Positions 25,264-33,499 of a DNA stretch of 43,434 nucleotides are shown here, in pieces; the stretch's first letter is position 1; every line of letters starts with the position of its first letter. The stretch is from NCBI RefSeq assembly GCF_000425045.1, contig NZ_AULA01000021.1, positions 1-43,434 on the forward strand, read 5' to 3'. The notes under the pieces are model-generated. The model did no database searches, was not told the DNA's origin, and was given only the letters and a program-made list of their open reading frames with translations. The translations under genes were made by a program, and so were the position numbers. Source of the DNA: Acidaminococcus intestini DSM 21505. GTDB lineage: Bacteria; Bacillota; Negativicutes; Acidaminococcales; Acidaminococcaceae.

Positions 25264-26460
25264 GTGACCTGGCGCATGACGGGTCCTTCGCCCGTCACAA
25301 CACTCACAGGGAAGGGCGACGTCTACTTTGAAAACGGCGGTGACGCCCTGTGCATCGGCACGTTGGGGAATGATTCCCGGACTTTCTACATGGACCTTGA
25401 CGGCGATGACGGCGTGAGCAGCGACATGCTCTATATCGGCGAAGAACCGGAAGCAGAGCAGAACCTCGTCGTCAAGAACCTTGCTGCGCTCGACAAGCAG
25501 GTGGAAGATGGCGAAGCCGTCCGCTTTGCTACCGCTAGAAATGGCAGAAATGCTTTCCGAGACGGCAAGACCGTGAGCTACACGACAAACGGCATCTACC
25601 GCGACGCCTTCAAAGTCGACTGCCGCGACGTGGCGGACGATCCCCAAGCGACTGACGAATACAACAAGGCCTACAACGGCGACACGTCGGATGGCATCCG
25701 GAAACCGACGACAGCGGACGTGGCTTCGATGTATCTTAGTGGCGAGAATTCGCAGAACGTGTATCTCGTCAAATCCATCGACAGCATCAACGACGGCGCG
25801 AAAACGCCGGCTAAATCCGATGAAATCGTTCTGCGCTACGTGGCGGATCTTGATACCTTCACCAAGCGTTCGGGCAATACGACATACTTCACGCCCGGCG
25901 CGGACCAGGGCGGTTGGATCCGCTTCGGGTACCGCAATCTCGGGGTCGACGGCATTGGCAAAGTAAACGGCAACACGTACGAACTGGGTTACACAAAGGT
26001 CCTGGACGACAAGGAGAACTACAAGCATCGCTTCAGCCTCTCTGGTGCCTGCGGCAAGGAAAGCGGAAGCTGGGAAGGTCTTGGCGGCTATGACTTTACG
26101 GACTCCCAGGGCATCCATGTGTCGGCGGACCATGATTGGAGCCTCATTGGCCGCGTCGGCTTTGACCTTGTAGATGAAATGGATAAGGAAAAGAACACCA
26201 AGCTATACCTGAAAGCAAGTCTTCTCCGCGAATTTATCGACGGTTATGATGTTGTGGCAGAAAGCCTCGCCCAAGGTGGGACTGTGGCTGGCACCTACCG
26301 TACGGCGGGCAGCCGCCGCGGGACTTGGGGGGTCATCGGTCTTGGTTACAGCACGGTCATTGGAAAGAACCAGACCTTCTATGTCGATGCCGAACGGTAT
26401 GTGGGCAACGACTTTAGCCGGACCTACGATATCCGTGCTGGAATTAACTGGAAATTCTAA
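25264..26460 (+). pseudogene. Autotransporter, 5'-truncated (end of passenger plus beta-barrel)
   Basis: About 398 codons of the C-terminal part of a type V autotransporter. The first 200 or so residues resemble a pertactin-like passenger end (TLTGKGDVYFENGGDAL). The rest is a 12-strand-type outer-membrane barrel (WIRFGYRNLG through YDIRAGINWKF) ending in phenylalanine, the usual assembly signal. There is no signal peptide, no ATG and no ribosome site: the frame opens right after sRNA copy 2, and the only start nearby is a GTG in mid-domain. I read it as a remnant, probably unexpressed. A terminator follows. Confidence 0.7.
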
Positions 26461-26464
26461 AAGT

Positions 26465-26498
26465 AAAAAGGCGGAGCGCAGGGGCGTTCCGCCTTTTT
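26465..26498 (+). terminator. Terminator after the autotransporter remnant
   Basis: AAAAAGGCGGA (26465-26475) with TCCGCCTTTTT (26488-26498), a perfect 11-bp stem with built-in T-run. Confidence 0.85.
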
Positions 26499-26561
26499 GC
26501 TTTTTCCAAAGGAGGGAAGAGGGGAAGCTCTTTTTTTGTAAAAAATATTTCAAAAAAGGGG

Positions 26562-26589
26562 TTGCATTTTATTTTATCTTTGCTATAAT
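26562..26589 (+). promoter_or_regulatory. Promoter of tRNA-Gln
   Basis: TTGCAT (26562-26567), 16-bp spacer, TATAAT (26584-26589). Confidence 0.75.
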
Positions 26590-26602
26590 AATGACTGTTC
26601 CT

Positions 26603-26676
26603 TCCGGGATGGTGTAATGGTAGCACAGGAGATTCTGGATCTTCTTGTCTGGGTTCGAGTCCTAGTCCCGGAGCCA
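26603..26676 (+). tRNA. tRNA-Gln (anticodon CTG)
   Basis: A 74-base cloverleaf including encoded CCA. The acceptor TCCGGGA/TCCCGGA is perfect and the discriminator is G. The anticodon stem GGAGA/TCTTC encloses loop TTCTGGA, giving CTG. The T-arm is GGGTTCGAGTCC. Confidence 0.95.
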
Positions 26677-26686
26677 TATGGAAGCT

Positions 26687-26714
26687 AAGCTGTCACTTTA
26701 GTGGCAGCTTTTTT
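26687..26714 (+). terminator. Terminator after tRNA-Gln
   Basis: AAGCTGTCAC, TTTA loop, GTGGCAGCTT, then a T-run. Confidence 0.85.
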
Positions 26715-26730
26715 GTTACAAAAATCATAC

Positions 26731-26759
26731 TTGACAGGAACCCTACCATCCAATATGAT
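26731..26759 (+). promoter_or_regulatory. Promoter of the MarR-reductase pair
   Basis: TTGACA (26731-26736), 17-bp spacer, TATGAT (26754-26759), overlapping a palindrome. Confidence 0.75.
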
Positions 26760-26768
26760 GTATATACA
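26759..26768. promoter_or_regulatory. Palindrome TGTATATACA, possible MarR operator
   Basis: A perfect 10-base palindrome overlapping the last base of the -10 box and the expected transcript start. It is a fitting place for self-repression by the MarR protein encoded 20 bases downstream. Confidence 0.4.
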
Positions 26769-26788
26769 ACAAATGAAAGGAGGTTCCC

Positions 26789-27196
26789 ATGGAAATCTGT
26801 CATTGCTGGCGCCTTAAACGGGCGGCTCACCATTTAAATGAATTCTATGACAAAGCCCTTGCGCCGTCGGGCGTCACCATCAGTCAGTATGGGATGCTCC
26901 GGGAAATCAACCAGCATGGAGGCTGCAGCGTCATGGATCTAGCCGGATATCTGGATCTGGAACGGTCCACGCTGACGCGCAGCTTAAAACCCCTCATGCA
27001 AAAAGGATTTGTTTCGGACTGCCGGGAATGTCACATGAGAAACTGCCGGCTTGTCCTGACAGCTGAAGGTCACAAGGCCTTTGAAGAGGCCCATCTGCTT
27101 TGGCAAAAAGCCCAGGCTGCTTATGAAGCGGCCTTGGGAACAGAGGGTGTAAGAACCCTGGAAACGCTGCTTTCCGCGATCCAGCAGGCAACCTGA
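26789..27196 (+). CDS. MarR-family transcriptional regulator, cysteine-rich
   Basis: A 135-residue winged-helix regulator. The recognition part is SVMDLAGYLDLERSTLTRSLKPLMQKGFV, followed by the wing and LVLTAEGHKAFEEA, standard for MarR. The wing, usually D-x-R-D-x-R, here reads DCRECHMRNC and supplies cysteines 78, 81 and 86. Further cysteines are at 4, 6 and 46. This suggests a thiol- or metal-sensing switch. It starts after AAAGGAGG and shares a transcript with a flavin disulfide reductase 21 bases downstream, its probable target. Confidence 0.85.
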   Translation: MEICHCWRLKRAAHHLNEFYDKALAPSGVTISQYGMLREINQHGGCSVMDLAGYLDLERSTLTRSLKPLMQKGFVSDCRECHMRNCRLVLTAEGHKAFEEAHLLWQKAQAAYEAALGTEGVRTLETLLSAIQQAT

Positions 27197-27217
27197 TTTT
27201 GTGATAAGGAGAAAACC

Positions 27218-28726
27218 ATGAAAAAATATGATGTTATCCTCATTGGAACGGGCGCGGCCAATATCATCGCCGACGCGGCGCAGCTGGCCGGAAAGAAAGT
27301 GGCCCTTATTGAACGCGGTGCCTATGGTGGGACCTGCCTGAACAGGGGCTGCATTCCGACGAAGATCCTTGTGAGTGCGGCAAATGCTGTTCTTTCCATC
27401 AAAGAGGCCGCCCGCATTGGCGTCAAGGCAGAACAAGTAACGCTTGATTGGAAAACCGTTTCTCGCCGCCTGCAGGCTAAACTTTCCGAGAGCCCGGAAA
27501 TCAAGACGTATTATGAAGCCTTTCCCAATGTGGATACCTTTGACGGAACGGCTTCCTTTACGGGGAAAAAGACCCTTTCCATTGCTATGAATGACGGTAC
27601 GACGGAAGAACTGGAAGGGAAGATGATCGTTATCGGAACCGGGGGCAGGACCAATATTCCTAAGTTTCCTGGCTTTGAAGACGTAGGGTATATTACGTCC
27701 GAATCCTTCTTTACAGACGCCTTCCCTCAAAGGCCTTACAAGAGCCTGATCATTCTTGGCGGTGGTCCCATTGGCTGTGAATTTGCCCATATCTTTGACG
27801 CTGCAGGAACGGACGTGACCATCGTTCAGCATAATGTGCGCCTGCTTCCTAAAGAAGATGCCGATGTATCGACTTTTCTCCTGAAACAGTTCCAAAACCG
27901 CGGTCTTCATGTGGCCCTTAACAAGGAAACCCTTTCCGCCCGCATCGAAAATGGGGAAAAGGTTGTTGTCCTTGAAGACCGTGGAACTGGTGAGAAAACG
28001 GAAGTACGGGGAGAGGAAATCCTTGTCGCCCCGGGCATCCGTCCTATGACGGACCTGCTCCATCTGGAAAACACGGACGTCACGGTTGATAAACGGGGCT
28101 ATATTGAAACCAATGAATTTCTCGAAACCGCGGCAGAAGGCATTTGGGCCATTGGCGACGTGAACGGGCGGGCCCCTTTCCGTCATAAGGCCAACTACGA
28201 AGCCGAAATCCTTGCGGACAATCTTTTTGGCACGGCGGCACCTGCTCATTGGCGCTGGGCTGAATATGGCGTTGTACCTGCCGTGACCTATACCTATCCA
28301 GAAGCGGCCCATGTGGGCCTGACAGCGGATGCGGCCCAAAAATTGGGATACCGTACAAAAGTGGCCGTGAATCACTTTTCTCACTCGGCGAAAGGATACG
28401 CCCTCGGGTATGAAGAGGGGGCTGATGACGATGGGTTCATTAAATTGGTCCTTGATGCTGATACGGGAAAAATCCTAGGGGCCCATATCATTGGCCCAGA
28501 AGCTTCCATCCTGATCCAGCCTTTCATTGATCTTATGAACAGCGGTACTCATGTCATTGCGCCGCTTCATCCGGAAATTGCGTCAGAAACGGTGAAACAT
28601 CTGCGTGCCATGCCCCTTACAAGGATCCTTGACCCGCATAATGTCAGGACCCTCAATGAGACCATGACCCCTCATCCTTCCCTTAGTGAAGTGACCATGT
28701 GGACGCGGTATTATGTGATGCCTTAA
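27218..28726 (+). CDS. FAD-dependent pyridine nucleotide-disulfide oxidoreductase
   Basis: A 502-residue class I flavin disulfide reductase. FAD is bound by the N-terminal IGTGAANIIADAAQLAGKKVALIE fold. The redox disulfide is in GGTCLNRGCIPTK (around residues 38-50). The NAD(P)H domain starts ILGGGPIGCEFAHIF, IWAIGDVNG is the second FAD motif, and the C-terminal dimerisation domain carries the HPE motif in LHPEIASETV. This fits the dihydrolipoamide dehydrogenase/mercuric/mycothione reductase group. With no lipoyl complex genes nearby, a low-molecular thiol or metal-related substrate is more likely. It is co-transcribed with the MarR regulator. Confidence 0.88.
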   Translation: MKKYDVILIGTGAANIIADAAQLAGKKVALIERGAYGGTCLNRGCIPTKILVSAANAVLSIKEAARIGVKAEQVTLDWKTVSRRLQAKLSESPEIKTYYEAFPNVDTFDGTASFTGKKTLSIAMNDGTTEELEGKMIVIGTGGRTNIPKFPGFEDVGYITSESFFTDAFPQRPYKSLIILGGGPIGCEFAHIFDAAGTDVTIVQHNVRLLPKEDADVSTFLLKQFQNRGLHVALNKETLSARIENGEKVVVLEDRGTGEKTEVRGEEILVAPGIRPMTDLLHLENTDVTVDKRGYIETNEFLETAAEGIWAIGDVNGRAPFRHKANYEAEILADNLFGTAAPAHWRWAEYGVVPAVTYTYPEAAHVGLTADAAQKLGYRTKVAVNHFSHSAKGYALGYEEGADDDGFIKLVLDADTGKILGAHIIGPEASILIQPFIDLMNSGTHVIAPLHPEIASETVKHLRAMPLTRILDPHNVRTLNETMTPHPSLSEVTMWTRYYVMP

Positions 28727-28734
28727 GTATTTGA

Positions 28735-28816
28735 TCGGCGCAATAATCGTGCCGATTCGATGAAGTTACGTGTCATCATTGGCTTTAAAAAGATATATCT
28801 GATGCTAATGATGGCA
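28735..28816. repeat. Type-A repeat head, partial unit
   Basis: Hairpin 1 (28735-28755, TCGGCGC/GTGCCGA, 7-base loop ending ATC) is followed by TTCGATGAAGTTACGTG. Hairpin 2 then pairs TGTCATCATT with AATGATGGCA (28771-28780, 28807-28816). It is the same architecture as the heads of the two full copies but lacks their 400-base body. Confidence 0.6.
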
Positions 28817-28894
28817 TGTCCCGTCGCAAGAAGATACGTACCATAATCTCATTTCTAAGACGCCCGAAATATGCCTTCGTCGATCCCTTTTGAG

Positions 28895-29340
28895 TCAGCC
28901 CAAAAATCGGGCTGATTTGATGAAGTGTGTGAGGCCACTTTTTAAAAAGGTTTTGTGGAAACAATGGCCTCATGGCCTATCGTACGATGGACCGTCCCAC
29001 GTTTGGGGGTAGCTTACGCCTGGGCGCTTCCTTTCCTAACCATGTGTCGTCACTTCCAGCACCCAGCTTATCAAAACGGAAGCTTTTTGCAATCTTCAGT
29101 CCATATGGACCCATCTACTTTGTCGCCCGCGCACCCAACCTCCTCAACGTACTGGCCTCTGGCCGCAAGGAAACTCACGCGTCGCCAATTTATTTTTGGT
29201 GGCGCCGCTTCGGAGAACCTCCACGCAACAGCTCCCGCGACGCTGCGCTAGCGGATTGCTGGCGACTCAGATCCACCGTCGTCGCTGAGGCCGGGGTCTC
29301 CTCGCAATTGGGCCCATCCGAGCCAAATTTACAAAAAAGC
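28895..29340. repeat. Type-A structured repeat, copy 1
   Basis: Hairpin 1 at 28895-28915 (TCAGCCC/GGGCTGA) and hairpin 2 at 28930-28972 (TGAGGCCA/TGGCCTCA) are followed by a body of about 370 bases. The body aligns with 32750-33118. Over the best 170 bases I count about nine substitutions and one indel. Open frames of 139 and 98 codons cross it, but they are not kept in the other copy because of indels. I regard it as non-coding. Confidence 0.7.
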
Positions 29341-29497
29341 AAATGGAAGGTAATAAACGAAGGGAAAAGGAGGGGAATGGGGCTGATTTAAAGGTGCTGT
29401 GAGTTTATGAGTGGTGAGTTGTGAGAAAAACCACGAAGGTGCGGGACCAAACAGACTCTCTTCTTTTTCCCTTTTCCCCGCCAGCTGGTGATTTTCC

Positions 29498-29526
29498 TTG
29501 ACAATCAGGGAAAAAGCGCCTATACT
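29498..29526 (+). promoter_or_regulatory. Promoter of tRNA-Glu
   Basis: TTGACA (29498-29503), 17-bp spacer, TATACT (29521-29526). The 29341-29497 stretch before it shows nothing recognisable. Confidence 0.85.
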
Positions 29527-29555
29527 TACAAGGTACTAACAGTTTTGCTAGTCAT

Positions 29556-29630
29556 GGCGCCATGGTCAAGCGGCTAAGACGTTGCCCTCTCAAGGCAAAA
29601 TCACGAGTTCGATTCTCGTTGGCGCTACCA
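29556..29630 (+). tRNA. tRNA-Glu (anticodon CTC)
   Basis: A 75-base cloverleaf including encoded CCA. The acceptor GGCGCCA/TGGCGCT opens with a G-U pair. The anticodon stem TTGCC/GGCAA encloses loop CTCTCAA, giving CTC. The T-arm is CGAGTTCGATTCTCG. Confidence 0.93.
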
Positions 29631-29662
29631 ATTTGGAACAAGGCAGCTTCTGCTGCAGTTGA

Positions 29663-29689
29663 GACGCTCCTTGGGAGCGTCTTTTTTTT
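29663..29689 (+). terminator. Terminator after tRNA-Glu
   Basis: GACGCTCC, TTG, GGAGCGTC, then eight T. It ends only 19 bases before the start of the next gene. Confidence 0.9.
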
Positions 29690-29707
29690 GTCTTGGAAAG
29701 GAGGGGC

Positions 29708-30694
29708 ATGATGCGGGAAAAAGGGTTGGGACGGGTTTATGCAGTCCTTTTCATCCTGCTTTGGCTGATTTTTTTGGGTAGCCTTTTGACGGGCCTGATT
29801 CCTGTCAACGTCCAGCATCTTCTTATGGGCACACTCACGGACGAGGAAAAGACGGTCCTTACCGTCATTCGCCTGCCACGCTTTTGTTATGGGGCTCTCA
29901 TTGGATCGGCCCTGGCAGCAAGCGGAGCCGCGCTTCAGGGAGTTTTTGGCAACCCTCTTGCAGACCCTGGACTTTTAGGTATTTCGAGCGGTGCTTCCCT
30001 GGGTGCTGTGCTTGTCCTTATCCTGAACCTAGCTGTCCTGTCACCGCTCATGGTCCCGTTGGGGGCTTTTATGGGTGCAGCCTTGATCTCTTTTTTTGTT
30101 GCCCTCTTGGGGCGCCGCTCCTTTAAGGCTTCCGTCACGTATCTTCTTTTGGGCGGCGTGGCAGTGAGCTTTTTTTGTGCGGCCCTTGTGTCAGGACTCC
30201 TTAGCTTTGCACCAGCGCCCATCATGCAGCAGTACTTCTTCTGGACCTTAGGGAGCCTCGGTACGGCTTCCCTCAAGGCATGGCCTCTTGCGGGGCTGAT
30301 TCTTGTCCTTTTGCCCGGCGTCTTTATTTGGGGGCGGCCTCTGAATCTCTTATCTCTTGGTGGGGAGCAGGCAGCTGCCCTGGGACTTAATGTTGCGTTT
30401 TGGCGTAAGCTCATCCTTTTCTGGACGGCCCTTTTGACCAGCCTTGCTGTTTGTCTTGGCGGCAATATCGGTTTTGTTGGGCTCATCGTTCCCCATATGG
30501 GACGTTTTTTGAGCGGGGCCGACCACCATCGTCTCCTGCCTTTTGCCGCCCTGATTGGGGCTGTATTCCTCACGCTCTGTGACCTTATGGGGCGATGGAT
30601 CCTTCCCGGCAGCGAGATCCGGACAGGAATCATAACTGCCCTTTTGGGCTCGCCCTATTTTCTCTATCTGCTTCATCAGAAGAAAGGGGCCTGA
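29708..30694 (+). CDS. FecCD-type ABC transporter permease, orphan
   Basis: A 328-residue permease of the BtuC/FhuB/FecCD class (cobalamin, heme, siderophore import), with about nine or ten transmembrane segments. Signatures are GAALQGVFGNPLADPGLLGISSGA and the late GFVGLIVPHMGRFL-GADHHRLLPFAAL. No binding protein or ATPase gene is adjacent, so partners must be encoded elsewhere. The only visible promoter is that of tRNA-Glu, with a strong terminator in between. ATG 29708 follows AAAGGAGGGG; ATG 29711 is also possible. Confidence 0.85.
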   Translation: MMREKGLGRVYAVLFILLWLIFLGSLLTGLIPVNVQHLLMGTLTDEEKTVLTVIRLPRFCYGALIGSALAASGAALQGVFGNPLADPGLLGISSGASLGAVLVLILNLAVLSPLMVPLGAFMGAALISFFVALLGRRSFKASVTYLLLGGVAVSFFCAALVSGLLSFAPAPIMQQYFFWTLGSLGTASLKAWPLAGLILVLLPGVFIWGRPLNLLSLGGEQAAALGLNVAFWRKLILFWTALLTSLAVCLGGNIGFVGLIVPHMGRFLSGADHHRLLPFAALIGAVFLTLCDLMGRWILPGSEIRTGIITALLGSPYFLYLLHQKKGA

Positions 30695-30783
30695 TCCTTC
30701 TTTTTCTCTATGCCAAGTGCGGTGCCTGTGCTACAATAAAGAAAACTGGTTCTTACAGGATGATCCTTTTTCTGGAGGTTGAT

Positions 30784-31965
30784 ATGATGGAACGTTCAGT
30801 TTGGAAAAATCGTCTGGCATCCGCTGTCTTAGCAGGTGTCATGGGGCTTGGTCTTTCCTTTACAGCCCTTCCCATGCCTAGGGCCCATGCCGATGTGTTA
30901 GGTGCCATCCTTGCTGGGGTACAGGGCGTCGCGATTTATGGACAGGTTGATAAGGCCCTTAATTACTACAATAACACGGAAGAGGGACGGCAGAAACTTT
31001 TCTCGTCGTACAAGGAAAAATATGGCGTCAATTACGATGGTTATTTAAATGGTCAGCTTACGGACATGATGGGGCAGCTGACCAGCGCCATTGGGGCTGT
31101 AGATCCTACTATTCATCAAAAACCTTATCTTTATTTCATCAATAATGATAAATCTTTCAATGCGTTCTGCAGTATGGGCCATGTCATGAGCGTCAATACA
31201 GGGCTTTATTCCATGACGAGCAATCCTGATGAAATTGCCGTTGTCCTGCTTCATGAAATGGGGCATGGACAGAAGAACCATGTGGTCTCAAGTACGCGCA
31301 AAAAGATGCAGGTGGCCGTGGCAGCCGGCGTCGTAAGCGGCGCTGCGGGAAGCGGGATGGCGGATCTGGCCCTTAATATCCTTGTGAACCAGATTGATAA
31401 TGTTCAGATTGGCAAAAGTGATGAATGGGAAGCTGATAACCTGGCACTGACCTATTTGCTTAACTCCAATTATAACCCGGGTGCGTCAGCCGCCATGTGG
31501 CAGCGAGTCATGGACCGGTCAAAGACGTATAAATCCAGTTTTGTTGGTGAAATCTTCTCGCCATCTGATCATCCGACCCATCAGCAGCGCCGCGATAATT
31601 ATGCCAAGCGCCTGACTGATCTGTCCGGCGGCAACGTGACCATCGATGCGGATAAGGGCATGGTCAAAGTAGGGGGAAAGGATTTTGTCGCGCCTCATGC
31701 CTATGGCGATATGTCCGCAAAGGAACGCTCCTATTTTGTCATGGGCAACCTCGCCGCTGCTTTCCTGCATAAACAAAACCTTAAGGACGCTTCTTCTCAA
31801 GGCAGTACCGTATATTTGGGCAATCAGCCCATCATGGTCTCCGTAAATGGCGATCCAAGCGCGGCTGAACTTGCTCAGAAACTCAATGCAATCAAGAGCA
31901 GCAAGGAGAGCAAAGTCGCGTCTCGGGAGCTTAAGCTGCAGAAAAAAGCAGCCCCTAAAAAATAA
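30784..31965 (+). CDS. M48-family secreted zinc metallopeptidase
   Basis: A 393-residue protein with an N-terminal signal peptide (NRLASAVLAGVMGLGLSF, cleavage after AHA near residue 37). The zinc site HEMGH is at about residues 158-162. The third ligand is the glutamate of DEWEADNLALTYL. DHPTHQQRRDNYAK also fits the M48C (LoiP/BepA-like) class of envelope peptidases, which degrade misfolded outer-membrane proteins. The C-terminal 100 residues are less conserved. The start follows TGGAGG; a second ATG at 30787 is equally possible. It is monocistronic. Confidence 0.85.
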   Translation: MMERSVWKNRLASAVLAGVMGLGLSFTALPMPRAHADVLGAILAGVQGVAIYGQVDKALNYYNNTEEGRQKLFSSYKEKYGVNYDGYLNGQLTDMMGQLTSAIGAVDPTIHQKPYLYFINNDKSFNAFCSMGHVMSVNTGLYSMTSNPDEIAVVLLHEMGHGQKNHVVSSTRKKMQVAVAAGVVSGAAGSGMADLALNILVNQIDNVQIGKSDEWEADNLALTYLLNSNYNPGASAAMWQRVMDRSKTYKSSFVGEIFSPSDHPTHQQRRDNYAKRLTDLSGGNVTIDADKGMVKVGGKDFVAPHAYGDMSAKERSYFVMGNLAAAFLHKQNLKDASSQGSTVYLGNQPIMVSVNGDPSAAELAQKLNAIKSSKESKVASRELKLQKKAAPKK

Positions 31966-31977
31966 AAGACGGTGAAA

Positions 31978-32006
31978 GGCCCTGTGCTTACGCGCAGGGC
32001 CTTTTT
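31978..32006 (+). terminator. Terminator after the M48 gene
   Basis: GGCCCTGTGC, TTAC, GCGCAGGGCC, then TTTTT. Confidence 0.88.
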
Positions 32007-32113
32007 AGATGGCAGAATTGACGGAAGGGGAAGCTTATGCTAATATAAATGCGTGCACTTGCAAATAAATGCAGTGCTTCAAGAAACAGTCATCCAATTA
32101 AGGAGGGATATGA

Positions 32114-32671
32114 ATGAGAAAAGAATTTGCTGTTAAACCCATTGCGCTTCCCCAGCCCGTCTTTATCATCGGAACCTATGACAAGGACGGGACGCCCAAT
32201 GCGATGAACGCAGCTTGGGGCTGCCATAACGAAATGGACCAAATGATGTTTGCCCTCGCAAAAGGGCATAAGACGGTTAAGAATCTTTTGGAGACGAAAG
32301 CCTTTACTGTCAGCATGGGAACAGTGGAGCAGCTTGCTGCCTGTGACTATGTGGGCCTTGTAAGCGGCAGCAAGGAACCGCGGAAAGTGGAAAAGGCCGG
32401 CTTTCACGCGAAAAAAGCCCTTCACGTCAACGCCCCGTACTTTGAGGAACTGCCCATGACGCTTGAGTGCGAAGTCCTTTCCTATAACGAAGAAACGGAA
32501 ATCCTTACAGGGCGGATTGTTGGCATTAGTGCTGATGAAAGCATCCTGACCGGGGAAAACATCGATCCAAAGAAACTGCGTCCTCTTGTCTTTGATATGG
32601 CTAACATGAAGTACCTTGTCGCCGAAGAGACGGTGGGAAATGCGTTTAGTGAGGGGAAGAAGTTATTTTAG
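32114..32671 (+). CDS. Flavin reductase-like (FMN-binding split barrel) protein
   Basis: A 185-residue protein of the flavin reductase family. It opens with FAVKPIALPQPVFIIGTYDKDGTPNAMNAAWG, the typical FMN-binding strand pair, and has KTVKNLLETKAFTVSM and the C-terminal DP-KLRPLVFDM segment. Members reduce or bind FMN; several anaerobe versions serve in nitro- or oxygen-detoxification, but the role here is unknown. The start follows AAGGAGG. A type-A repeat begins within one base of its stop codon, so no independent terminator is seen. Confidence 0.85.
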   Translation: MRKEFAVKPIALPQPVFIIGTYDKDGTPNAMNAAWGCHNEMDQMMFALAKGHKTVKNLLETKAFTVSMGTVEQLAACDYVGLVSGSKEPRKVEKAGFHAKKALHVNAPYFEELPMTLECEVLSYNEETEILTGRIVGISADESILTGENIDPKKLRPLVFDMANMKYLVAEETVGNAFSEGKKLF

Positions 32672-33118
32672 TCAGCGCACAAATCGCGCTGATTTGATGG
32701 AGTTACGTGCTCCCATTGCCTTATAAAAATCTATGGTAACAATGGGACCATGACTTATCGTACGATGGACCGTCTCACGTTTGGGGATCGCTTACGCCTG
32801 GGCGCTTCCTTTCCTAACCATGTGTCATCACTTCCAGCGCCCAGCTTATGAAAGCGGAAGCTTTTTGCAATCTTCGGCCCATATGGGCCCATCTACTTTG
32901 CCGCCCGCGCCCCAACCTCCTCAACGTACCGGCCTCTGGCCGCAAGGAAACTCACGCGTCGCCGATTTGTTTTTGGCGGCGCCGCTTCGGAGAATCTTTG
33001 CGCAACAGCCCCCCCGCGTCGCTGCGCTAGCAGATTGCTGGCGTCTCAGGTTTGCCGTCGCCGGTGGAATCGGAGGCTCTTTGCAATTGGACCCATCTGA
33101 ACTGAATTTGCAAAAAGC
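32672..33118. repeat. Type-A structured repeat, copy 2
   Basis: Hairpin 1 (32672-32692, TCAGCGC/GCGCTGA) and hairpin 2 (32711-32747, TCCCATTG/CAATGGGA) are followed by a body that aligns with copy 1 to about 33118. It starts directly behind the flavin reductase-like gene. Open frames across it differ from those in copy 1. Confidence 0.7.
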
Positions 33119-33424
33119 AAGTTGTACGACGTCGTCGTCAGCCTGCAGCTTTTTTCCTAGCATCTGAACCAATCTGAGCCCCATTCGAATCATGTAAATA
33201 GAAGAAAGACCAGAACGCCGGCACCAAACTGCCCCTTTTCATCCACCCCCCACCAAGCCTGCTTGGTGGATACCCCCGCCTTGGTAAGCTGGAACGGCAT
33301 TCGCCGTCTCTAAGGCAAAAGATCAAATCAGTTAGTGCTGATAAGAAGAAAATACTTTTTGATTCCATGTTGCGAAAAATTTTAAGACCAAATAACAAAG
33401 AAAATTTTGTTGGACTAGCGAAGA
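33119..33424. other. Intergenic stretch between the type-A and type-B repeats
   Basis: There is no gene I can support. A perfect hairpin at 33251-33270 (CCACCAAGC, CT, GCTTGGTGG) stands out. Minus-strand frames of about 86 codons lack ribosome sites and recognisable motifs. Confidence 0.5.
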
Positions 33425-33480
33425 AGCCTCAATCCGAAAACGCGCTTTGATTCGGTTTGAGGCTCTCTTTATATTCTTTT
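33425..33480 (+). terminator. Terminator-like hairpin before the type-B repeat
   Basis: AGCCTCAATCCGAA with TTCGGTTTGAGGCT (one mismatch), then a T-rich run CTCTTTATATTCTTTTT. No gene directly upstream needs it, so its role is unclear. Confidence 0.5.
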
Positions 33481-33499
33481 TCTTTAGGTACAATGCTGG

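Noticed and set aside
24743-25267. Two short frames sharing a common C-terminal peptide over the twin sRNAs
   Set aside because: They share sequence only because the RNA is duplicated; neither conserved part has a start codon or ribosome site.
26984-28384. 466-codon minus-strand open frame opposite the flavin reductase genes
   Set aside because: It is an antisense shadow of clear genes on the plus strand; no motif or ribosome site.
28972-29391. 139-codon plus-strand open frame in type-A repeat copy 1
   Set aside because: The second copy of the repeat breaks this frame by indels, there is no ribosome site, and conservation is not codon-patterned.
32781-33193. Open frames on both strands in type-A repeat copy 2
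   Set aside because: They use different frames from copy 1 and have low-complexity, GC-driven composition; more likely non-coding.
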